DNA of 64,000 bases. Source: Polaromonas jejuensis NBRC 106434. Its GTDB lineage: Bacteria; Pseudomonadota; Gammaproteobacteria; Burkholderiales; Burkholderiaceae_C. The stretch is taken from the NCBI RefSeq assembly GCF_001598235.1, contig NZ_BCYO01000003.1:124001-188000 (forward strand), in the 5' to 3' direction. Position numbers and translations under genes: made by a program. Below, piece by piece: positions 25,950 to 33,095 of this stretch (position 1 is its first letter; the number at the start of each line of letters is the position of its first letter). Below the pieces are notes generated by a model. It saw only the letters and a list, made by a program, of their open reading frames with translations. It was not told where the DNA came from and did no database searches.

Positions 25950-28757
25950 ATGCTGCGTTTCCCCATGTCCAAATCTGCCAAGCCTGAAACCCCCGTCGTG
26001 AAAACGACCTCCCACAAACAGGCGGAGGCCCATCCGCTGGACGGTCTGACGGGCGGTGCCTTTTCAGCGCCCACCTCGGGCGAGCGCGCCGCGCGCATCC
26101 GCAGCTGGCTGGCCACCGAGCCGGCCTTCGAGCAGATGGCCGAGGTCTACAAGGACCTGGCCAACCGCGACAAGGGCGCCGCCAAGCCGCTGAAGGAAAA
26201 GCTCGACGAACTCAAGCGCAGCAAGGGCCAGGAAGCCGTGGCCGCCGAATGGGCCGAAAAAGCCCGGGGTCTGCTGGCCCTGCCCAAGCTGAATCTGGCC
26301 GACGCCCTGGCCTGGCAGCGCGACGCCGCCAAGGCCGGCGCGCCGCTGTCCAAGGAGCCGCTGGCCGGCCTCAAGGTTCAGCTGGCCGAGCGCGTGAAAA
26401 CCATTGAAGACCTGCAGCACCGCACCCAGGTGCAGCGCGAAGCCGCCGTGCTGATTGCGCAGCGCATCGAAGTGCTGTCCATCAAGCCCTGGCGCGAGGC
26501 GCAGGCCGTGCTCGAGACGCTGAGCGCCGACGTCACGCACTGGCAGGCCCAGGCTGACGAACTCACGCAGGATGCCAACTGGGCCAGTGTGGACGCCAAA
26601 TTCCCGCCGCTGCTCGAGGCTTCGCGCGGCCAGCTGCTGGCCGTGTGGGAAGCCTTCCAGGGCGCGCTGGCCCTGGCGCTGAAGGCCGCCGAAGATGCCG
26701 CCGCCCCCTTGCCCGCCGTCCCCATGTGGGCCGACGAGCTGCGTGCCGCGCGCGGCCTGCCCGCCGCAAAGGCAGAGAGCCAGGCGGCTCAAGATGGCGG
26801 CCAGCCGGCGCGTGCGCCCAAAACCAGGATCGATCCGGCGGTCATGAAGGACCTGCGCGAGAAATCCGCCGCCATCGTGCAGGAAGCGCTCGCCAGACTG
26901 GAGCATGAAGTCACCGAAGGCCACGGCAAGTCCACGCCCAAGGTCGCCGCCGATTTGCGCCAGGCCCTGAAAGAGCACATTCGCAACATCGACAGCAAGC
27001 TCGAGGCCGCCGCCCACGCCGCCCTGACCGCCGCCGGCGAGCTCGAAGGCTGGCAGCGCTGGCGTGCCGACCAGATTCGCGAGGAACTGGTGGTCAAGGC
27101 CGAGGCCCTGGTGGCCAAGCCCCTGGGCGGGCGCAAGCAGCAGGAAGCCCTGCGCGTGATGCGCGAGCAGTGGAAGACCAGCGACCAGGGCGGCACGCCC
27201 AACCATGCGCTGTGGAAGCGCTTTGACGAGGCCTGCAACGAAGCCCACAAGGTCGTAGAGGCCTGGCTGGAAAAGGTCAAGGAGCAGGCCGAGGCCAACA
27301 AGGCCCAGCGACAGGCCCTGATTGACGAGGTGCTGGCCTGGGCGGAAGCGAACAAGGGCAATACCGACTGGAAGCACCACATCCGCAGCCTCAACGGCTT
27401 TGTGGACAAATGGCGCGAAGCCGGCCATCTGGGCGAAAAAGCCTTTGCCGAGATCCAGCCGGTCTGGAAAGCCGCCATGGATGCGGCCGACGCCGCGCTG
27501 ACCGCCGCCCGCAATGACAGCCTGGCGCGCCGCAAGGCCATGATCGAAGAAGCGCAGGTGCTGGGCGCCGAGCCGCAGCTGCGCATTGACGCCGTCAAGG
27601 CCCTGCAGCAGCGCTGGCAGCATGAGGCGCAAAGCGTGCCTATCGAACGCAAACAGGAGCAAAAGCTCTGGGATGCCTTCCGCAAGCCGATTGACGATGC
27701 CTTCCAGCGCAAGACCGCCGAGCGCGAAAAGGCCGCCGCGGCATTGGGCGAACATGACCGTTACGTGCTGGAGGCCGCCAAGGCGGTTGAGGCCGCCACC
27801 GCCAGCGGCGACGCGCAAAAAATCCATGCCGCCGCGAAGGCGCTGGAAGCGGCGGTTCGCGGCCAGGTGCGCGTGGCCGCCGCCGCGGCCGAAGCCCAGT
27901 CGGCGGCTGATGCGGCGGGGGCCGCCGCCGCCGTCGAAGCCACCCCGGTTTCCGAGGAAAATATGGCTGCAGCGCCCGATGTAGCTGCGCAGCCAGCTAC
28001 TGAAACCATAGCGGATGACGCGGCTGAAGCCGCGCAAGCGCCGGCTCAGGCGGCTCCAGCACCGGCCCCCAAAGCCGCGCCCAAGCCCATCGTCGCCATG
28101 CGTGGCGATGACCGCCCCGGCATGAAAAAAGCCGAGCCGGCAGCCGCAGGCCGTGGCGGCAAGTTTGGCGACCGCAAGGATGCGCGCGGTCCACGCCCTG
28201 GCAGCGACAACAAGTTCGAACCCCGGCGCGACGACCGTGGCGAGCGCAACGACCGGGGCGGCCGCTTCAATGAGCGTCCGGCCTTCGAAGAGCGCGGACC
28301 GCGTCTGGGCGATGCCGCCTTCCGCGCCCAGCGCGAAGCTTTTGACGCCGCCAACCAGGCGCTGAAAAAGCTCGCCATGCAGGCGCACGGCGAAGTGCTG
28401 ACGCATCTGCTCACGGCCTGGGAAAAGCGCGATCCGGCGCAGCTGCCCGCCGCCCAGGAATTGGGCAAGCAGGTGGCGCCGGCGGTGCGCAACAGCTGGG
28501 TCAAGGCGCTGGCCACACCCTCAGGCCAGGACGCCTCCGAAGCCCTGCTGCGCATGGAAATTGCCGCCGAACTGCCGACCCCGGCCGAGCACATCAGCGC
28601 CCGCCGCATGCTGCAGTTGCAATTGCTGACCAAACGCAATGCACCCGCTCCGGCCGAAACCTGGGGCGAGGATGCCGCCAGGGTGCTGGCCAGCGACTTC
28701 GACGCCGGCAATGCGCGGCGCGTGCAGAACGTGCTGAAGGTCTTGCTCAAACGCTGA
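25950..28757 (+). CDS. DUF349 domain-containing protein
   Basis: 935 residues, mostly alpha-helical and rich in Ala, Lys and Glu, with repeated helical units of the DUF349 type: EVYKDLANRDKGAAKPLKEKLDELKR, ALRVMREQWKTSDQGGTPNHALWKRFDEACNEAHKVV, HIRSLNGFVDKWREAGHLGEKAFAEIQPVWKAAMDAAD and ALQQRWQHEAQSVPIERKQEQKLWDAFRKPID. Residues about 650-790 are a disordered Ala/Pro then Arg/Asp/Gly-rich linker. The MLRFPMSK start matches relatives beginning M-x-FPF. Function unknown: the family is abundant in beta-proteobacteria and I would not assign a role. Confidence 0.85.
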   Translation: MLRFPMSKSAKPETPVVKTTSHKQAEAHPLDGLTGGAFSAPTSGERAARIRSWLATEPAFEQMAEVYKDLANRDKGAAKPLKEKLDELKRSKGQEAVAAEWAEKARGLLALPKLNLADALAWQRDAAKAGAPLSKEPLAGLKVQLAERVKTIEDLQHRTQVQREAAVLIAQRIEVLSIKPWREAQAVLETLSADVTHWQAQADELTQDANWASVDAKFPPLLEASRGQLLAVWEAFQGALALALKAAEDAAAPLPAVPMWADELRAARGLPAAKAESQAAQDGGQPARAPKTRIDPAVMKDLREKSAAIVQEALARLEHEVTEGHGKSTPKVAADLRQALKEHIRNIDSKLEAAAHAALTAAGELEGWQRWRADQIREELVVKAEALVAKPLGGRKQQEALRVMREQWKTSDQGGTPNHALWKRFDEACNEAHKVVEAWLEKVKEQAEANKAQRQALIDEVLAWAEANKGNTDWKHHIRSLNGFVDKWREAGHLGEKAFAEIQPVWKAAMDAADAALTAARNDSLARRKAMIEEAQVLGAEPQLRIDAVKALQQRWQHEAQSVPIERKQEQKLWDAFRKPIDDAFQRKTAEREKAAAALGEHDRYVLEAAKAVEAATASGDAQKIHAAAKALEAAVRGQVRVAAAAAEAQSAADAAGAAAAVEATPVSEENMAAAPDVAAQPATETIADDAAEAAQAPAQAAPAPAPKAAPKPIVAMRGDDRPGMKKAEPAAAGRGGKFGDRKDARGPRPGSDNKFEPRRDDRGERNDRGGRFNERPAFEERGPRLGDAAFRAQREAFDAANQALKKLAMQAHGEVLTHLLTAWEKRDPAQLPAAQELGKQVAPAVRNSWVKALATPSGQDASEALLRMEIAAELPTPAEHISARRMLQLQLLTKRNAPAPAETWGEDAARVLASDFDAGNARRVQNVLKVLLKR
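27957..28013 (+). repeat. Possible degenerate copy of the dispersed palindromic repeat in the DUF349 gene
   Basis: AAAATATGGCTGCAGCGCCC... followed by GCTACTGAAACCATAGC has the same arm and core order as the clear copies, but is less conserved and lies in the low-complexity Ala-rich linker. Chance resemblance is possible. Confidence 0.35.
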
Positions 28758-28826
28758 AGACCGCGCCCGCGACCTTGGCGACTGCTGCGGCCCGCCGCAG
28801 GAGCGGCCACAGTCGCTGGGCGAGGA

Positions 28827-28905
28827 AATTACGGGCATTTTGTCTGGCAGCTGTTTGTGGCGGCCGGCACCACCTGCCATTTTGTTGCGGTGCTGGGCTA
28901 CGCCA
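28827..28905 (+). pseudogene. C-terminal fragment of a hemolysin III (PAQR/TrhA family) gene
   Basis: In one frame the sequence reads YGHFVWQLFVAAGTTCHFVAVLGYA, which matches the last membrane helix of hemolysin III proteins (HxxWHLFVxxGxxCHFxAVL). Nothing upstream in the 70 bp after the DUF349 stop continues the gene, and downstream it runs into the LysR gene. I take it as a remnant of a deleted gene. Confidence 0.5.
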
Positions 28906-28930
28906 GCCGACGCTTCCTGAGCCGGCCGGA

Positions 28931-29908
28931 TCAGACCGTAGCGCGTCGGGGCATTTCACCTCCCTTTGCCGTTGCCAGGCGTAAGGCTTCCCCTCGCAGC
29001 ACTTCCCGAAATTGTTCAACCAGCGGGTAGGTGTCCGCCTCCTGCCAGATGACGCCTATTTGCCCGAACACTTCCGGCCGGGTCATGGGCAGGATGCGCA
29101 GCAAGCCCAGTTCGTGCAGGGGACGCGCCACCAGGCCGGCCAGGACTGACACATAGTCGGTCCGGCGCAGCACCGATTGAACGGTCTGGATCGATCCGGA
29201 CTCGATGCGCGGCGCAAAGGCCTGGCCGCTGCCGGCCGCCAGCCGTGCGGTGTCAAGGCGCTGCCGCATCAGCGTGCCGGCCGGTGGAACGATCCACGGA
29301 AAGGCAATGATGTCGTCCCAGCTCAGGGGGGCATCGCCTGCCAGCGGGTGCCCGGGCCCCACGACCACTTCCATGCTGTCTTCCAGCAGCGTTTCGTGCG
29401 CCAGGCCGGCGCCATAGGCCCGGCTGTCGATGGGCACGATGATGAGATCGAGGTCACGCTCGTGCAGGGCGTCCAGCAGTTGGCGAAACGGCGCCTCGGA
29501 CACCCGGATGGCGACGCCTGGCCGGTCGCGCTGGAAGGCGACGATGGCCGCCGGGAGCAGGGCGGCGAGACCGGAGTGGACCGTTCCGACACGCAGGTGG
29601 CCGACCGACCCCGCCATGATGGCGCCCAGGTCAATGTGGGTGCGGCGCACATCGCCCAGGATGCGCGACGCATGCCGGCGCATCACTTCGCCGGCCAGGG
29701 TCAGCTCCAGCGTGCGTCCGCGCACGAACAGCGGCGCGCCAATCAGGTCCTCAATGTCCTTGAGCCAGTGCGACATGGCGGACTGGCTCATGTTCATCAG
29801 CGCCGCGGCTGCGGTCAGCGTCGGCGCTTCTGTCAGCACCAGAAAGGTCTCAAGATGGCGAATCTTGAGGCGCCGCGCCCATAGAATGTCCTGGGTCAAT
29901 TCAATCAT
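28931..29908 (-). CDS. LysR-family transcriptional regulator
   Basis: 325 residues. The N-terminal winged helix (about 14-75) reads LKIRHLETFLVLTEAPTLTAAAALMNMSQSAMSHWLKDIEDLIGAPLFVRGRTLELTLAG. An effector domain of the periplasmic-binding-protein type follows from about 100. It is divergent from the Bug-type binding protein gene, with a 113-bp intergenic region containing two inverted repeats of the LysR-box type, so it probably controls the tctC-ggt pair and itself. Effector unknown. Confidence 0.93.
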   Translation of the reverse strand: MIELTQDILWARRLKIRHLETFLVLTEAPTLTAAAALMNMSQSAMSHWLKDIEDLIGAPLFVRGRTLELTLAGEVMRRHASRILGDVRRTHIDLGAIMAGSVGHLRVGTVHSGLAALLPAAIVAFQRDRPGVAIRVSEAPFRQLLDALHERDLDLIIVPIDSRAYGAGLAHETLLEDSMEVVVGPGHPLAGDAPLSWDDIIAFPWIVPPAGTLMRQRLDTARLAAGSGQAFAPRIESGSIQTVQSVLRRTDYVSVLAGLVARPLHELGLLRILPMTRPEVFGQIGVIWQEADTYPLVEQFREVLRGEALRLATAKGGEMPRRATV

Positions 29909-29937
29909 GAGTAAATGGTAATGTATTAATCAAGAGA

Positions 29938-29952
29938 ATTCACGCGGTGAAT
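29938..29952. promoter_or_regulatory. Inverted repeat, candidate LysR operator
   Basis: ATTCACGCGGTGAAT, a perfect 6-3-6 palindrome containing a T-N11-A LysR box, 30 bp upstream of the LysR start codon in the divergent promoter region. Confidence 0.6.
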
Positions 29953-29986
29953 CTACCATCTGATCCTAGAATTATTAGGCTTCGTC

Positions 29987-30003
29987 ATTGAATTGACTTC
30001 AAT
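29987..30003. promoter_or_regulatory. Second inverted repeat before the Bug-protein gene
   Basis: ATTGAA-TTGAC-TTCAAT, a perfect 6-5-6 palindrome, 19 bp before the binding-protein ATG. It could be an activation-site repeat or overlap the start region; weaker than the ATTCAC palindrome. Confidence 0.4.
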
Positions 30004-30021
30004 ATTCACCCGGAAAGTATC

Positions 30022-31011
30022 ATGAGAAATTATTCATTACTCAAGCACGCGCTTCGCACAACCGTTGGTGCCGCCCTGGCATGCGGGCTTTTTTCTGGCG
30101 CTGCGGCGCAGAACTGGCCGGAGCGGCCCATCACGCTGGTGCTGCCGCAGCCAGCCGGTGGTGGCGTCGACACGGTATCGCGCATGTGGGCTGATTTTGC
30201 GTCCAGGAAGCTCGGGCAGCCCGTGGTGGTCGACAACAAACCGGGTGCCGGCGGCGCGATTGCCGTGCAACACGTGGTGCACCAGCCCAATGACGGCTAC
30301 ACCGTGCTGGCCGCCGGCGTGTCGCAAATGGTGCTGAACAAGTTCACCTATAAATCCCTGGCCTACAACCCGGACAAGGACTTGCGCGGCGTGGCCATGT
30401 TGACCACCAATCCTTTTCTGCTGGTCGCCAGCCCGGCCTCGGGCATTCGCAGTCTTGCCGATCTGCTGCGCGAAGCCAAGGCCCACCCGCAGGGCCTGAG
30501 CTTTGGCTCGGCGGGCCAGGGCAACTCCACCCACCTGGTGGTGGAAATGCTGCAGCAGCGCACCGGGATCAAGATGACTCACGTTCCCTACAAGGGCGAG
30601 GCTGCCGCCCTGGGCGACGTGATGGGCGGGCACCTGCAGGTCATGGCCCCCGTGCTGAGCACGGGCGTCAAGGCGGCGCAAGCGGGCAAGGTGGTTCCCC
30701 TCATGGTGCTGGGCGCCCAGCGCTCTGCCGATTTGCCCAATGTGCCCAGCAGCAATGAGCTCGGCATCAAGGGCTTTGAAAACATCGGATGGATGGGCCT
30801 GGCCGTGCGCGCCGGGACCCCGGACGCCGTCGTCAACCGCTTGCACGCCATCTCGCAGGAGTTCCTGGCCGATCCGGCATCGCAGCAACGGCTGCAGAAA
30901 ATGCAGGTCGAACTGATGCCCGGACCCGCCAACGCGCTGGAGGGCTTCATTGCGGCCGACACCAAACGCTGGGCCGAAGCCACCAAATCCCTGAAGCTCG
31001 CTGCGGACTGA
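30022..31011 (+). CDS. Bug-family (TctC-type) periplasmic solute-binding protein
   Basis: Substrate-binding protein of the tripartite tricarboxylate transporter class, greatly expanded in Burkholderiales. 329 residues with a signal peptide (about 1-28, LRTTVGAALACGLFSGAAAQ). Family motifs: WPERPITLVLPQPAGGGVDTVSRMWA, PVVVDNKPGAGGAIA, LSFGSAGQGNSTHLVVEML and THVPYKGEAAALGDVMGGHLQ. No TctA or TctB membrane genes are nearby, as is usual for Bug proteins. It is followed 8 bp later by the gamma-glutamyltransferase-like gene, suggesting that the ligand is that enzyme's substrate or product. Confidence 0.93.
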   Translation: MRNYSLLKHALRTTVGAALACGLFSGAAAQNWPERPITLVLPQPAGGGVDTVSRMWADFASRKLGQPVVVDNKPGAGGAIAVQHVVHQPNDGYTVLAAGVSQMVLNKFTYKSLAYNPDKDLRGVAMLTTNPFLLVASPASGIRSLADLLREAKAHPQGLSFGSAGQGNSTHLVVEMLQQRTGIKMTHVPYKGEAAALGDVMGGHLQVMAPVLSTGVKAAQAGKVVPLMVLGAQRSADLPNVPSSNELGIKGFENIGWMGLAVRAGTPDAVVNRLHAISQEFLADPASQQRLQKMQVELMPGPANALEGFIAADTKRWAEATKSLKLAAD

Positions 31012-31019
31012 GGCGCGGC

Positions 31020-32633
31020 ATGACTCTGAAAAAAGCAATGGTGAGTGCGCCGCAACCGGAAACAGCCGAGGCGGGCATTGAGATTCTCCGGGCCGGCGGC
31101 AACGCTGTCGATGCGGCCGTGGCTTGCGCGCTGGTGCAATCCGTCGTTGACCCGCTCATGTGCGGCATCGCTGGCTTTGGCAGCATGGCGGTTTACCTGC
31201 CGGCGCAGGGCGTTCACAGCTACTTCGACTTTCACGCGAGGGCGCCGGCGGCGGCGCGGGCCGACATGTGGGTGGAGCACCTGCAGGCCGAGGCGCGGGA
31301 TGGCTTCGGTTTCATCCTGAAGGACTACGTGAACGAACTGGGTTACCAGTCGATCGCGGTGCCGGGAACCCTGAAAGCCTGTTTTGAAGCGCATGCCGAA
31401 TTTGGCCAGTTGCCCTGGGCAGAAGTCGTGGCGCCCGCCATGGACTGGGCGCGCAGGGGCTGGACGGTGCGGCCGCATGTGGAAGAGTTCTGGTCCATGG
31501 ACTCGGAGCTCGGGCATGCCGCCCACCACGAACGCCTGGCCTGGTCGGCCACGGCCCGCCGCATTTACATGCGCGAGGACGGCACGCCCAAGCGGGTGAA
31601 TGACCGGGTGGTGAACACCGATTACGCCAACACACTGGCGTTGATCGCCCGCGACGGGGCCGATACCTTTTACAAGGGCGAACTGGCCGAGCAGATGATC
31701 GCCGACATCCGCCGCCATGGCGGCTTGCTGACGCGCGAAGACCTGGCCAACTACCGCGTGCGGCGCAGCGAGCCCTTGCGGGGCAGCTACCGTGGCTACG
31801 AGGTCACCACCAACCGCCCGCCCGGCGGCGGCGTCATGCTGCTGCAGATGCTCAATGTGCTGGAGCAGTTTGACCTGGGCGCGCTCGGCCACAACACGGT
31901 GGAATACATCCGCGTCGTGGCGGAGGCCATGAAGCGCTCGTCGGCCGACAAGGACCGCTTTTTAGGCGACCCGGACTTTGTTGATGTGCCGTTTGAAAAA
32001 CTGTTGTCCAAAGCCGCTGCCGCCGCCATGGCCGATGAGATTCGTCGCGGCGTGAAGGCCGATGTGCCGCGCCTCAATGCCGGAACACCCAGCAAGGACA
32101 CGACGCAGATCACCATTGTCGATGCCGCAGGGGCCTGCGTCTCGATGACGCATTCTCTCGGCCTGCCCTCGGGTGCCATCACCGATGGCCTGGGCTTTAT
32201 GTACAACGGCTGCATGGCCCAGTTCGATCCGCGACCCGGCTGGGCCGCCTCGATCGCGCCCGGCAAGGCACGCTTCAGCTCCATGTGCCCATCCATTATT
32301 TTCCGGGATGGCAGGCCCTGCCTGGTCATTGGCGCGCCGGGGGCGACGCAGATCGTCATGGGCGTGATGCAGGCGATGTTGAACGTGATCGATTTCGGCA
32401 TGACCATGACCGAGGCGGTCAGCGCGCCGCGGTTCTCCGCCACGGGCAATCCCATCGACATGTCCAACCGGATTGCGCACCGCACCTCGCGGGCGCTGGA
32501 AGGCCTGGGCTACCAGGTGATCCGCGACGCGCGCACCTACGGATTTGCCTCGGTACACGGTATCCGTATCCAGGCGGACGGGCTCGATGGCGGGGCCGAT
32601 CCCAACCACGACGGTGTGTGGATGGCGCTGTAA
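31020..32633 (+). CDS. Gamma-glutamyltransferase-family Ntn hydrolase
   Basis: Self-processing N-terminal-nucleophile hydrolase of the gamma-glutamyltranspeptidase family. 537 residues from ATG 31020; the frame is open upstream but overlaps the binding-protein gene. Motifs: EILRAGGNAVDAAVACALVQSVVDPLMCGIAGFG, the predicted processing and nucleophile site at T361 in SKDTTQITIVDAAG, and the PGKARFSSMCPSIIF and IGAPGATQI segments. It has no signal peptide, unlike classical periplasmic GGT, so it may act in the cytoplasm, as HpxW-type oxamate amidohydrolases do. Substrate not predictable. Confidence 0.9.
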   Translation: MTLKKAMVSAPQPETAEAGIEILRAGGNAVDAAVACALVQSVVDPLMCGIAGFGSMAVYLPAQGVHSYFDFHARAPAAARADMWVEHLQAEARDGFGFILKDYVNELGYQSIAVPGTLKACFEAHAEFGQLPWAEVVAPAMDWARRGWTVRPHVEEFWSMDSELGHAAHHERLAWSATARRIYMREDGTPKRVNDRVVNTDYANTLALIARDGADTFYKGELAEQMIADIRRHGGLLTREDLANYRVRRSEPLRGSYRGYEVTTNRPPGGGVMLLQMLNVLEQFDLGALGHNTVEYIRVVAEAMKRSSADKDRFLGDPDFVDVPFEKLLSKAAAAAMADEIRRGVKADVPRLNAGTPSKDTTQITIVDAAGACVSMTHSLGLPSGAITDGLGFMYNGCMAQFDPRPGWAASIAPGKARFSSMCPSIIFRDGRPCLVIGAPGATQIVMGVMQAMLNVIDFGMTMTEAVSAPRFSATGNPIDMSNRIAHRTSRALEGLGYQVIRDARTYGFASVHGIRIQADGLDGGADPNHDGVWMAL

Positions 32634-32702
32634 AAGCCCTGGTCTTGTTGGGGTTCCGGGGCCGGGGGGAGCCCGGCCCGCAACCCTTGGTAAAACCAGA
32701 TT

Positions 32703-32764
32703 GCTATCAATTAAATAGCTACATGTGCCCATATTTATTGGGCTGGTAGCCTTTTCTTGAAAAT
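32703..32764 (-). repeat. Dispersed palindromic repeat, copy e
   Basis: GCTATCAATTAAATAGC core, then TACATGTGCCCATATTTATT, GGGCTGGTAGCC and TTGAAAATC. More AT-rich than copies c and d but with the same order of blocks. It lies in the gap after the ggt-like gene. Confidence 0.65.
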
Positions 32765-32797
32765 CAATGCCGCTGCGCATGGCAAGGTGTCAGGCTG

Positions 32798-33048
32798 TCA
32801 GGACAGCAGCCGAATCAGCGCATCCGGATGAACACCCCAGCCCGCCAGGCCTGCCGTGCCCATCACCACGCCAAACCGGTGGGCACCAGGGCCACGAAAT
32901 ACAGCCACCAGACATGCGTCAGCGCGGTGACCGCCAGCAGGGAAATGGCAATCGCCAGCAGCGCATCGGCCAGGTCAAACTGGTCGTCACGACAGTTGGC
33001 CGCATCGTCGTCCTTCTGGTCCTGCTCGGCCTGGGCCTGTCAGCAAAG
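32798..33048 (-). pseudogene. Frameshifted, truncated DUF4337-type gene
   Basis: On the minus strand one frame reads EQDQKDDDAANCRDDQFDLADALLAIAISLLAVTALTHVWWLYFVALVPTG and then hits TGA. The adjoining frame continues without a break as FGVVMGTAGLAGWGVHPDALIRLLS and a stop at 32798-32800. Together they match the C-terminal half of DUF4337 small membrane proteins (FDLADALLxIAxxLLAVTAL...GxxxGxAGLAGW). The N-terminal half is missing: an in-frame TGA lies directly upstream. Hence a decayed gene with one indel and a 5' truncation. Confidence 0.6.
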
Positions 33049-33095
33049 AGCAGGTTCCGGAAAAAACATGGCTGCCATGGGACTTCGCGGCGCCT

